From: Chryseobacterium sp. 18061
GTDB taxonomy: Bacteria; Pseudomonadota; Gammaproteobacteria; Enterobacterales; Enterobacteriaceae
Assembly: GCA_902706205.1 (NCBI GenBank)
Contig: CACSKA010000005.1
Span: 186,001 to 250,000, forward strand
DNA: 64,000 nucleotides
Direction: 5' to 3'
Positions 38,307-46,106 of the stretch are shown piece after piece (the stretch's first letter is position 1; each line of letters opens with the position of its first letter). The notes under the pieces are model-generated. The model searched no databases, was not told the DNA's origin, and saw only the letters and a program-made list of their open reading frames with translations. Position numbers and translations under genes: made by a program.

Positions 38307-39575
38307 GTGGCGGAAGATTTTGATCTTATTATCATTGGCGCAGGGATAGCAGGTTCGACCTGCGCCCTGCTCTGTGCGCGTGCGGGATTATCGGTTCTGC
38401 TTGTCGAACGCGGCGAACAACCCGGCAGCAAAAACCTCTCTGGCGGCAGGCTCTACAGCTACGCGCTCGACAATATCCTTCCTAATTTTCATCTTTCGGC
38501 TCCGCTTGAGCGACGCATCACTCACGAACATTTTTCGTTATTGACCGCCACCAGCGGCACCACCTTGAGCAGTCAACATCCGCTGAGCCCGTCGTGGAGC
38601 GTATTACGTGCACGATTCGATCCGTGGCTTGCAGCTCAGGCTGAAGCGGCGGGTGTGCAACTGCTCTGCGGTGTCACGGTGGACGCTTTGCATCGCGAAA
38701 AGGGCCACATCAGAGGCGTGCGGTGCGAGAGCGAAGTGTTGCGGGCAAAAGTGGTGGTGCTGGCCGAAGGTGCCAACAGCTTACTGGCTGAACAGCACAA
38801 TCTCACTCCGCGCCCGACTCTGGAAAACATGGCGCTGGGCATTAAAGAAACGCTATCGCTCGACAAATCGCGGTTGCAGGAACGCTTCCATCTTGAAGAT
38901 GACGAAGGCGCGGCCTGGCTGTTCAGCGGGCACATGTGTGGCACCAGACCGGCCGGAGCATTCCTTTATACCCAGCAACAGTCGCTGTCGTTGGGTATCG
39001 TTGCGCCGCTGGCCTCACTACAAAACGGCCCGGGAGCGGCCTCTTCGCTGCTGGCCAAACTGAAACTGCACCCGATGATTCGCCCGCTGATTCGTGGTGC
39101 TGAAACGCTGGAGTACGCGGCGCATCTGGTTCCGGAAGGCGGTCTGAACAGCGTGCCGTTGCAGCGGGCCGGAGAAGGCTGGTTGCTGGTCGGTGATGCC
39201 CTGCGCACCTGCATTAATACTGGCGTGACGGTCCGGGGTATGGACACCGCCATCCTTAGCGCGACGGCGGCAAGTCAGGCCCTGACCGCACATTTTCAGC
39301 AGCCAGAGAAACCGCTGCAAACGTTGTTCGACAGCGCGCTGCAGCGTAACGCGTTATGGCCGCTGCTTCAGCGCTATCGCGACGTTCCCGCGCTATTGCA
39401 GCGAGAAAGTGGGTATCACCAATGGCCTGAATTCGTTCATGCGGTGATGACCGATCTTACACGGGCCGAGGCCAGCGTGAATCCGCCGCTGTGGCGCATT
39501 TTGCTGCATCATGGGCGACGCTTCGGTTATGCGCGCCTGAGCGCAGATATCATGAGGAGCCTGAGATGCCTGTAA
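38307..39575 (+). CDS. ygcN: YgcN, FixC-like FAD oxidoreductase (ETF:quinone oxidoreductase type)
   Basis: FAD protein of 422 residues, close to E. coli YgcN (423). N-terminal dinucleotide fold DLIIIGAGIAGSTCALLCARAG, followed by GSKNLSGGRLY, and a second FAD motif WLLVGDALRTCINTG near 290. The family (FixC, EtfD-like) takes electrons from electron-transfer flavoprotein to the quinone pool, with its cluster in a FixX partner. GTG 38307 is preferred over ATG 38280 because AAGGAG sits 7 bases before it and the product then matches the E. coli N-terminus. It overlaps ygcO by ten bases. Physiological donor unproven. Confidence 0.92.
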   Translation: MAEDFDLIIIGAGIAGSTCALLCARAGLSVLLVERGEQPGSKNLSGGRLYSYALDNILPNFHLSAPLERRITHEHFSLLTATSGTTLSSQHPLSPSWSVLRARFDPWLAAQAEAAGVQLLCGVTVDALHREKGHIRGVRCESEVLRAKVVVLAEGANSLLAEQHNLTPRPTLENMALGIKETLSLDKSRLQERFHLEDDEGAAWLFSGHMCGTRPAGAFLYTQQQSLSLGIVAPLASLQNGPGAASSLLAKLKLHPMIRPLIRGAETLEYAAHLVPEGGLNSVPLQRAGEGWLLVGDALRTCINTGVTVRGMDTAILSATAASQALTAHFQQPEKPLQTLFDSALQRNALWPLLQRYRDVPALLQRESGYHQWPEFVHAVMTDLTRAEASVNPPLWRILLHHGRRFGYARLSADIMRSLRCL

Positions 39576-39838
39576 ACGAAAGCCTGGCCCGGAATGGCTA
39601 TCATCCTGCCGACGACGCACATATTGAGCTCCGGCAATTGCTCAGCGATGAGCAGGCTGCGCTGCTGGAAAAAGTTTGCCCTGCCGGGTTGTTTCAACGC
39701 GACGCAAATGGCAGGGTAAAAGTGCATTTTGAGGGCTGCCTGGAATGTGGCTGCTGTCGGCTTATCGCAGGCAGCGACATTCTGCAATCGTGGCACTATC
39801 CACCTTCGGGCGCTGGTATTACCCTGCGTTTTGGCTAA
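39566..39838 (+). CDS. ygcO: YgcO, FixX-like ferredoxin
   Basis: Small ferredoxin-like protein, 90 residues, partner of YgcN. The cluster motif reads GCLECGCCR (about 53-61), with an earlier Cys-Pro in EKVCPAGLF (about 33-41), as in FixX. Its ATG lies inside the end of ygcN. Together with YgcN it corresponds to one split ETF:quinone oxidoreductase. Confidence 0.9.
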   Translation: MPVNESLARNGYHPADDAHIELRQLLSDEQAALLEKVCPAGLFQRDANGRVKVHFEGCLECGCCRLIAGSDILQSWHYPPSGAGITLRFG

Positions 39839-39857
39839 TTCATCTAAGGATTTTTGC

Positions 39858-40433
39858 GTGCCACTACTTCACCTGCTGAGACAAAACCCGGTTATCGCCG
39901 CGGTCAAAGATAACGCCAGTCTGCAGTTGGCCATTGCCTCTGACTGCCAGTTTATCTCAGTGCTTTACGGCAACATCTGCACCATCACCGGCATCGTACA
40001 AAAGATAAAGCAGGCCGGGAAAATGGCGTTTATCCACGTCGATTTACTGGAAGGCGCGTCGAATAAAGAAGTGGTTATTCAGTTTCTGAAACTGGTGACG
40101 CAGGCCGATGGCATTATCAGCACCAAACCGAATATGCTGAAAGCAGCCCGCGCGGAAGGCTACTTTTGCATTCATCGCCTGTTTATCGTCGATTCAATTT
40201 CATTCCACAACATTGATAAACAGGTAGCACAGTCGAATGCCGACTGCATCGAAATTCTGCCCGGCTGTATGCCCAAAGTGCTGAACTGGGTCACGGAAAA
40301 AGTGCGCCAGCCGCTGATTGCCGGGGGCCTGGTGTGCGATGAAGAAGATGCCCGCAATGCGATTGCCGCAGGCGTGCTGGCGCTTTCCACCACCAATACC
40401 GACGTGTGGAAACTGGCGAAAACCTTGAACTAA
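39858..40433 (+). CDS. ygcP: YgcP, GlpP-family antiterminator
   Basis: Protein of 191 residues of the GlpP family, the same length as E. coli YgcP. GlpP of Bacillus subtilis binds glycerol-3-phosphate and the glpD leader RNA and prevents termination. The TIM-barrel-like pattern is recognisable: GNICTITGIVQKIKQAGKMAFIHVDLLEG, DGIISTKPNMLKAA, DCIEILPGCMPKVL and PLIAGGLVCDEEDA. GTG 39858 follows AAGGA by seven bases. The only promising RNA targets in the window are the leader terminators of ygcW and yqcE. The stop overlaps the stop of the convergent ygcQ. Confidence 0.9.
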   Translation: MPLLHLLRQNPVIAAVKDNASLQLAIASDCQFISVLYGNICTITGIVQKIKQAGKMAFIHVDLLEGASNKEVVIQFLKLVTQADGIISTKPNMLKAARAEGYFCIHRLFIVDSISFHNIDKQVAQSNADCIEILPGCMPKVLNWVTEKVRQPLIAGGLVCDEEDARNAIAAGVLALSTTNTDVWKLAKTLN

Positions 40434-41269
40434 GCCTGGCTAACGCATTCCACCAGCGCCTGCAAAACGATCTGCGCATCACCCACAATCCCGACATCCG
40501 CAGCGGCAAAAACTGGCGCTGCGGCATCGGTATTGATTGCCACGATAAACCGACTTTGCGCCACGCCTGCCATAAACGCCGAGGCACCGGACGCGCCGGC
40601 AACCAGGCAGACATTGGGCGCAACGCGTTGCCCGGAAATACCTAACATCCGTTGTTCATCGCAGCCTCCGGCCATCACCCTCTGACGGCTAAAACCCGGC
40701 TCGGCGTTGAGGGCGATGGCCAGTTTTGCACATGCCTCACCCGTGGCCCCCTGCCCGGTCGCCAGCACGACGCTGGCGGTCTGAAGCGGGTGTGCCAGTT
40801 TATTGAGAATTTCCGGCTGCGGTAATCCGCCTTCGACAGCGACGGGAAGAATATCGTTTATCGGAAGATGTGCAGGCAGCATCGCGTTTTGTCGCATAAG
40901 GACCGGCGACAGCGACAAGCACACTGGAATACCTTCAGGGCGCAGAGTTGCCGTCAGCGCATTGCCGTACACCGCCTTCTGAACGCAGCGTGTTGCAGCG
41001 TCCCAACTTATCGCCTGACACACCGCGCTTCCACCCAGGCGCCATGCCAGCCGGGTGGCCAATTCGTCGCCCTGAACAGAAGCCGGGAAGATAACGGTTT
41101 CGACAGGTGCAGAGTGAAACACAGACGCCAGCGCAGGCAACAGCGATTCAGCTGAAATCGTCGTCCCCTTTACCCGCCAGATAACCTGCGCCGACAGCGC
41201 GTTTTGCGCCAAAAAAAACGCCATCGCGCCTTCATCTTCTGGCGTCAGTAACACTAGCGCGATACTCAC
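40430..41269 (-). CDS. ygcQ: YgcQ, electron transfer flavoprotein alpha-like subunit
   Basis: ETF alpha (FixB) homologue of 279 residues (E. coli about 286). The C-terminal FAD domain is recognisable: VLATGQGATGEACAKLA, AGGCDEQRMLGISGQRVAPNVCLVAGASGASAFM, then VAINTDAAAPVFAAADVGIVGDAQ, with the conserved Asp-Ala-Pro-x-F pattern. With YgcR it should form an FAD-carrying heterodimer that shuttles electrons from a dehydrogenase to YgcN/YgcO. Overlaps ygcR by four bases. Last gene of the minus-strand operon. Confidence 0.9.
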   Translation of the reverse strand: MSIALVLLTPEDEGAMAFFLAQNALSAQVIWRVKGTTISAESLLPALASVFHSAPVETVIFPASVQGDELATRLAWRLGGSAVCQAISWDAATRCVQKAVYGNALTATLRPEGIPVCLSLSPVLMRQNAMLPAHLPINDILPVAVEGGLPQPEILNKLAHPLQTASVVLATGQGATGEACAKLAIALNAEPGFSRQRVMAGGCDEQRMLGISGQRVAPNVCLVAGASGASAFMAGVAQSRFIVAINTDAAAPVFAAADVGIVGDAQIVLQALVECVSQA

Positions 41270-42048
41270 GGTATCATCCTTTCAGCAAGGTATTCACGCC
41301 ACAGACGCTGTACGGCGGCCTGCGGCGTGGCCTCATCAATAATAATACCGTTGCGACGGACAATGTTACGTTCCAGCGCCAGACAGGAAAGCGCCGTCGC
41401 GACTCCCGGTTCACATCGGCGTTGTTCAATTTCCGCTTTGGTCGCCGCCAGCCGCGCCCGCATTCCCGGTACCCGCCACGCCATCTGACCGCGGTTCTGG
41501 ACGCGCAGCACCGCGGGCTGCTGAACGCGCCAGCGGCTGCGCTGCTGCACGTTTTCACTTTCGACCATCCAACCGTCACCGTCGACATTCAGCCCGCATA
41601 CTGACGAAATACACGGCCAGCCAAGTATTTCCGCCAGCAACCACGCCGTCTGCCCGTTCTGCCCTTCACTACTTTGGCTGCCGAGCAGTACCAGCTTTAC
41701 GTTTTGCTCTCTGACCAGCATCGCCAGCTGCGCAGCAACAAACGCCGGATTAAAACGCGCATCCTCTTTACTGAACAGCAACGTTTGTCGGGTAAACCCG
41801 AGGGCCGCCAGATGACGCAGCGTAGGCAATGCGCGTTCATCTCCCAGTGTGACGGCATTCAGCGTCAGCGCTGGATTGACATCCCGCGCCTGCAGCATTA
41901 ATTCCGCCGCGCCCTGTTCGTCAGTGCCCATGATCAGTCGCATCAGCGATGGATCGGGCCCAAGGATGCCACGGGCCGCCGCCTGCCAGTCGGCTTCCGC
42001 CAGCATCGACAAATCCGGCTCCGCTTTAAACGCCAACAGAATGTTCAT
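41266..42048 (-). CDS. ygcR: YgcR, electron transfer flavoprotein beta-like subunit
   Basis: ETF beta (FixA) homologue, 260 residues (E. coli 259), with the Rossmann-like ETF core: LAFKAEPDL at the N-terminus, VTLGDERALPTLRHLAALGF (about 65-85) and LLGSQSSEGQNGQTAWLLAEILGWP (about 120-145). The overlap of 23 bases with ygcS and four with ygcQ indicates tightly coupled expression. Confidence 0.9.
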   Translation of the reverse strand: MNILLAFKAEPDLSMLAEADWQAAARGILGPDPSLMRLIMGTDEQGAAELMLQARDVNPALTLNAVTLGDERALPTLRHLAALGFTRQTLLFSKEDARFNPAFVAAQLAMLVREQNVKLVLLGSQSSEGQNGQTAWLLAEILGWPCISSVCGLNVDGDGWMVESENVQQRSRWRVQQPAVLRVQNRGQMAWRVPGMRARLAATKAEIEQRRCEPGVATALSCLALERNIVRRNGIIIDEATPQAAVQRLWREYLAERMIP

Positions 42049-43381
42049 TCACCGCTTCCTTCGGCTTTGACGGCTGGTCGGCCGCCTCCACCAGCGTGAG
42101 ATTTTTGGTTTCTGGCGCCCATAGTAGCGAAACAACAAAACCCACTAACAGCACGACAACCAGCACCAGAAGTGTGTGGCGCATTCCCCAGGAAAGCAGC
42201 GCCATGGGCAACAGTCCGGTCGCAATCGCCGCGCCCAGACGACTCATCGCCGTGGCAAACCCGACGCCCAACGAACGGATGTCGGTCGGAAAACTTTCGG
42301 CGGGCAAAATCCCCACCAGATTACTCGCCGCAGAAATCGTGGTGCTGAACAGAACAAACAACAACAACATCAGCGTGGTATTACTGGCGGGAGTGAAGGC
42401 CAGCGCCGTCAACGTGGCCGCCAACAGCAGGAAACTGCTGATTAAAAACTGGCGCCGGGACAGCAACCAGGTCAGAACCAGGCCAAACAGCGCGCCCACA
42501 ATCAGCAGACCGTTGAGGATCAAGCTGGCGGTTAACGCATCTTCCAGGCCGATAGTCTGGGCGATGGTCGGTAGCCAGGTGTAAATCACGAACCACGGCA
42601 CGACCAGGCAGATGAAGAACAGACTGTTAAACGTCGTTCGCCGCCAGTAGCGCGCAGAAAAAAGCGTGCTGATATGACGAGTGGTGACGCTGGCGATTTC
42701 ATCGCCGGGCAGGACGTTCGCCCCCAGAAAACGCCGCACTACCGCATGTGCCTCGCCGATTCGGCCCTGTCGCATCAGCCAGCGTGGGGATTCTGGCGTG
42801 CCCATGCGCAGTAAGGTTATCGCCAGCGCGGGTAACGCCGCAGAGGCCAACAACCAGCGCCAGGCTTCGGGTTCGCTGTTGATCCACGCATGACCCGCCA
42901 CGCTCGCCATCACATAACCAATGGTCCACACCACGCTGAATGCGCCGAGCAGCATGCCGCGATAGCGCTTCGGCGAGAATTCTGCCAGTAGGGTGTGGCC
43001 GACGGAGTAGTCTCCGCCGAGGCCGAAGCCAATCAGCACCCGCAGGAAAATCAGCTGTTCCGGCGAAGTCACGAAAAACTGGAGGAAAGACGCGAGGGTG
43101 ATCAACAAAAAGCTGAAAGTGAAAATCCGCTGGCGGCCAATGTGATCGGAAACCCAACCGAGGATCAGACTACCGAGAAACAGCCCGAACAGCGCAGAAC
43201 CGCCGATCAGCCCTTCCAGCAGCGGCGTCAGATTCATTTGTGTTTGAAGCGGGATAATCGCGTAGCCAATGACGCCCAGCACGTAGCCGTCGGTCAGGTG
43301 GGCCCCAAATGTCAGCCCGGCAATACGCCAGTGAAAGCGGGTTAGCGGCAGATCGTCCATACGTACGGGTGACGCGCTCAT
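42026..43381 (-). CDS. ygcS: YgcS, MFS (sugar porter-like) transporter
   Basis: MFS carrier of 451 residues (E. coli 445). Twelve hydrophobic segments; signature loops GWVSDHIGRQRIF (between helices 2 and 3), SVGHTLLAEFSPKRYRGMLLG (helices 4-5) and PTDIRSLGVGFATAMSRLGA, as in the metabolite:H+ symporter group. GGGGGAG precedes the ATG at 43381. Probable importer of the substrate of the ygc pathway, which is unknown. A second carrier, YqcE, is encoded in the divergent operon. Confidence 0.92.
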   Translation of the reverse strand: MSASPVRMDDLPLTRFHWRIAGLTFGAHLTDGYVLGVIGYAIIPLQTQMNLTPLLEGLIGGSALFGLFLGSLILGWVSDHIGRQRIFTFSFLLITLASFLQFFVTSPEQLIFLRVLIGFGLGGDYSVGHTLLAEFSPKRYRGMLLGAFSVVWTIGYVMASVAGHAWINSEPEAWRWLLASAALPALAITLLRMGTPESPRWLMRQGRIGEAHAVVRRFLGANVLPGDEIASVTTRHISTLFSARYWRRTTFNSLFFICLVVPWFVIYTWLPTIAQTIGLEDALTASLILNGLLIVGALFGLVLTWLLSRRQFLISSFLLLAATLTALAFTPASNTTLMLLLFVLFSTTISAASNLVGILPAESFPTDIRSLGVGFATAMSRLGAAIATGLLPMALLSWGMRHTLLVLVVVLLVGFVVSLLWAPETKNLTLVEAADQPSKPKEAVNEHSVGV

Positions 43382-43436
43382 GGCTCCCCCTTCAGGAAAA
43401 GAACGGCCCCCCCCAGAGGAGAAGCCGTCATAGCCG

Positions 43437-44891
43437 TTATTTTTCAATCGGATAGATAGTTCCGGTATTCATGATGCCGTTCGGATCGAACTGTTTTTTC
43501 AGCCCTTCCAGCAGCGTCCATGCGGTGCCGTGCTCCGCTTTACTCCAGTGCACGCGGTGTTTACCGATCCCGTGATGATGCACCATCGAACCGCCGAGGC
43601 GGATGGTCTCTTCACAGATGATTTTGTTTAGCGGGTTGTGGTACTTGTCGATTTCGTCTTCTGGCTTGCAGTCCACCACGTTGTAGTCGTACACGAAGTA
43701 CATGTTGGTGCCGTTGATGTAGCTGTGAGACGAGTGACCACCGAGCATGGTGATGTCCTCCGCGTGCGGGAACTCGCTGCGGATACGCTGGATAACGCGT
43801 GCGTAAATCTGGTTGATGCTGCTCCAGTCGCCGGAGACTTCAGTGGTGAAGCCCATGTTGCCGGTTTTCAGGATCTGCAGGCGTTCAGCGGCGACTTTCT
43901 CCGGACCCCAGTTGAGGTGATTGAACCAGTTTTCGATGAGTTTACTGTCTACGCGGGTGCACTGCGGATAGCGGGCCACAATCTCGGCGATACCTTCCCC
44001 GGTCGCGTGCGTCATACGCAGGTTACCTTCGGCCATGAAGATCATCACGCATTTGCCTTCGGCAAAATGGGTGAAGTGCTGAGTACCATCCTCGGCGTCA
44101 TACAGGCGGGCAATCGACGGACGATATCCTTCCACCATCACTTCGCGGAGGATCTCAAAGCCGGTTTTCATCTCATCAAGAATATAACCGTAGAACAGAT
44201 TGTTTTCTGGCGTGAATTTGAAGATTTTCACTGTCACTTCGGTGATGTAACACAGTGCACCTTCGTTCCCGATGATGATGTGACGAATGTCTGGCCCGGC
44301 TGCACGGCGCGGCACGTTTTTGATGCGGGTGATGGTGCCATCCGGCAGTACAGCTTCAAGCCCGACCACCATGTCTTCAATCGCCCCGTATAGCGTGGAA
44401 AACTGGCCGATACTGCGGGTCGCCACCAGGCCGCCCATTTGCGCCAGCGGCTTGGATTGCGGTGAGTGACCGGTGGTATAGCCTTTGGCGCGGAGGGCAT
44501 TTTCCAGCGCTTCCAGCGGCACGCCACACTGCGCGGTAGCCTGCATGTTTTCGATATCAATATCGATGATTTTGTTCATCCCGGAACCGTCGAGCACCAG
44601 TGAATTTTTGACCACCGTTTCCAGTCCGCCTTCCGTCGCGGAAGCCCCAGTGCGTGGTACACCGTTGATCTTATGCTGATTCATAAACGACAGTACCTGC
44701 GACACCTGCTGGGTTGAACCCAGTTTGACCACCGCCGCAGGCAGAGGCAGCGTGAACACATCGTGGATATCGGCATATTTTCTGAAACGATCGACGCTGT
44801 TTTTCTTCAGCACGTTCTCGTCGGTGACCACTCGCTCAGGGCCAACGATCTCTTTGACCTGTTCAACAATTGCTTCGCGGGATAAAGACAT
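43437..44891 (-). CDS. ygcU: YgcU, FAD-linked oxidoreductase related to alkyl-DHAP synthase
   Basis: VAO-family FAD protein, 484 residues as in E. coli. The FAD-binding part has RTGASATEGGLE (about 80-91) and PLAQMGGLVATRSIGQFSTLYG (about 140-162). The C-terminus has GGSMVHHHGIGKHR (about 430-443): the His triplet that marks alkyldihydroxyacetonephosphate synthase and is also near the active site of GlcD/D-lactate dehydrogenase relatives. Such enzymes can use ETF as acceptor, and an ETF pair is encoded in the same operon. The actual substrate is unknown. Confidence 0.9.
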   Translation of the reverse strand: MSLSREAIVEQVKEIVGPERVVTDENVLKKNSVDRFRKYADIHDVFTLPLPAAVVKLGSTQQVSQVLSFMNQHKINGVPRTGASATEGGLETVVKNSLVLDGSGMNKIIDIDIENMQATAQCGVPLEALENALRAKGYTTGHSPQSKPLAQMGGLVATRSIGQFSTLYGAIEDMVVGLEAVLPDGTITRIKNVPRRAAGPDIRHIIIGNEGALCYITEVTVKIFKFTPENNLFYGYILDEMKTGFEILREVMVEGYRPSIARLYDAEDGTQHFTHFAEGKCVMIFMAEGNLRMTHATGEGIAEIVARYPQCTRVDSKLIENWFNHLNWGPEKVAAERLQILKTGNMGFTTEVSGDWSSINQIYARVIQRIRSEFPHAEDITMLGGHSSHSYINGTNMYFVYDYNVVDCKPEDEIDKYHNPLNKIICEETIRLGGSMVHHHGIGKHRVHWSKAEHGTAWTLLEGLKKQFDPNGIMNTGTIYPIEK

Positions 44892-44976
44892 AGCATTTCC
44901 TTTCTGATTTAAAGGTAAAGAAACAGCAGAAACCACCTAATTAAGCAGGACAATTTCGTTAATCTTTGCTGATAAA

Positions 44977-45762
44977 TTAGCGGACCAGATATCCACCATC
45001 GACGACTAATAAATGCCCATTGACGTAATCAGATGCGCGACTGGACAGATAAACCATTGCGCCCATTAAATCCTGGGTATCTCCCCAACGATTGGCAGGA
45101 ATATGATCTAATACACGCTGATTCGTTTCGGGATTACTGCGGGTTGCGGTCGTTATTTCCGTGGCGTAATAACCCGGCGCGATACCGTTCACCTGAATAT
45201 TGTATTGACCCAATTCATCGCAATAGGCTTTAGTGAAGCCCGCCAGCGCATGTTTGGTTGCAGAATAAGCAGGCGACCATTGGCCACCCAAATAAGAAAA
45301 TAATGAACAGATATTAATAATTTTCCCGTGCTTTTGCGGGATCATGATTTTTGCCGCTTCATGGCTTAATTCAAACGCCGCCGTCAGATTGACGTCGATC
45401 ATCGGGTCCCAGTCGGCACGACCAAAATCCAGTACTTTGTTCAGCTTACAGATCCCGGCATTGTTCACCAGAATGTCTACTGTGCCAAAACGTTCGCAAC
45501 AGGCGGCGATAATCTTGCGCGGTGCGCCTTCAGCGGTGATATCCACCTGCATAAACTCAACCTGCACACCCTGCTGTTCAATCAGTTCGCGGGTTTCGCC
45601 GTTGTCCTTAATGAAGCTTGGAATAAACAAATTTGCGCCAGCTTTTGCCAGTGCCATGGCGAATGCCTGGCCCAGTCCGCTGTTGCCGCCGGTGACGATA
45701 GCGGTTTTTCCCTTCAGGGAGAAGAAATCCATGGAAAATGCGTTAAGCGACTCAATAGACAT
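44977..45762 (-). CDS. ygcW: YgcW, SDR-family oxidoreductase (KduD-like)
   Basis: NAD(P)-dependent short-chain dehydrogenase, 261 residues as in E. coli. Cofactor motif TGGNSGLGQAFA (about 24-35), NNAG (about 102-105) and the catalytic Ser...Tyr-x-x-x-Lys (YSATKHALAG, about 165) are all present. The C-terminal DYVNGHLLVVDGG is typical of 2-deoxy-D-gluconate 3-dehydrogenase (KduD)-like enzymes. First gene of ygcWUSRQ; a strong terminator lies in its own leader, 25 bases upstream of the start. Confidence 0.93.
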   Translation of the reverse strand: MSIESLNAFSMDFFSLKGKTAIVTGGNSGLGQAFAMALAKAGANLFIPSFIKDNGETRELIEQQGVQVEFMQVDITAEGAPRKIIAACCERFGTVDILVNNAGICKLNKVLDFGRADWDPMIDVNLTAAFELSHEAAKIMIPQKHGKIINICSLFSYLGGQWSPAYSATKHALAGFTKAYCDELGQYNIQVNGIAPGYYATEITTATRSNPETNQRVLDHIPANRWGDTQDLMGAMVYLSSRASDYVNGHLLVVDGGYLVR

Positions 45763-45786
45763 ATTTGTCTCCACAATCCTTTAGGC

Positions 45787-45836
45787 AAAAAAAAAGAAAG
45801 GTGACTTCCCCCCGACTGGAGGGAAGTCACCTTTCT
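45787..45836 (-). terminator. Leader terminator (attenuator) upstream of ygcW
   Basis: On the minus strand a perfect 16-bp stem (AGAAAGGTGACTTCCC / GGGAAGTCACCTTTCT, 10-base loop) is followed at once by T8. The T-run ends 24 bases before the ygcW ATG, so the terminator sits in the 5' leader of the operon it precedes. That place makes sense only for attenuation or antitermination. Its 5' arm resembles that of the yqcE leader hairpin (ATGAGAAA-R-GT-R-A in both). YgcP, a GlpP-type antiterminator, is the obvious candidate regulator; that link is inference. Confidence 0.85.
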
Positions 45837-45885
45837 CATATTCTCTGGTAACTGGAGATGATTTTTAGCACAGCCTTTAAGGTAC

Positions 45886-45907
45886 AAACGTGACGAAAAT
45901 CACAGAG
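45886..45907. promoter_or_regulatory. CRP-like site proximal to ygcW
   Basis: GTGA-N6-TCACA at 45890-45904, matching the CRP core on both halves (first half CGTGA). A TAAAAAT -10-like box lies on the minus strand at 45861-45867, so the site would be centred near -41.5 of a ygcW start at about 45855, the class II geometry. Confidence 0.7.
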
Positions 45908-45941
45908 ATGGTATTCACCTGATAAAATAATAAATAGTGAG

Positions 45942-45963
45942 AAGCGTGATTATTCTCACACTC
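45942..45963. promoter_or_regulatory. CRP-like site proximal to yqcE
   Basis: GTGA-N6-TCACA at 45946-45960, again matching both CRP half-sites (first half CGTGA). It lies 56 bases from the other site and just upstream of an AT-rich stretch (45981-45995) that would hold the yqcE promoter. Two such sites between divergent operons indicate catabolite control of both. Confidence 0.7.
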
Positions 45964-46010
45964 GCATCGGCGTGTCCATGTTATTTGTTATGCCAATTAC
46001 TAGAGACCAT

Positions 46011-46058
46011 GAGAAAAGTAATCCACCTGAAAGGGCGGCTTACTTTTCTCTTTTTTTT
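46011..46058 (+). terminator. Leader terminator (attenuator) upstream of yqcE
   Basis: Stem GAGAAAAGTAA / TTACTTTTCTC (11 bp, extended inward by further pairs with mismatches) followed at once by T8, ending 48 bases before the yqcE ATG. Like the ygcW leader hairpin, it precedes the gene on the same strand, so it would stop transcription before the operon unless antiterminated. Both hairpins start with a similar arm. Confidence 0.85.
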
Positions 46059-46106
46059 GTCTTTTTTTCATCCAGCTAACAAGCCTTAATCATACGAGAG
46101 AGTGCT

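Noticed and set aside
43382..43436. Run of eight C residues between ygcU and ygcS as a phase-variable tract
   Set aside because: It is outside coding sequence and short; no evidence that length changes would switch expression, although it could be a sequencing-sensitive spot.
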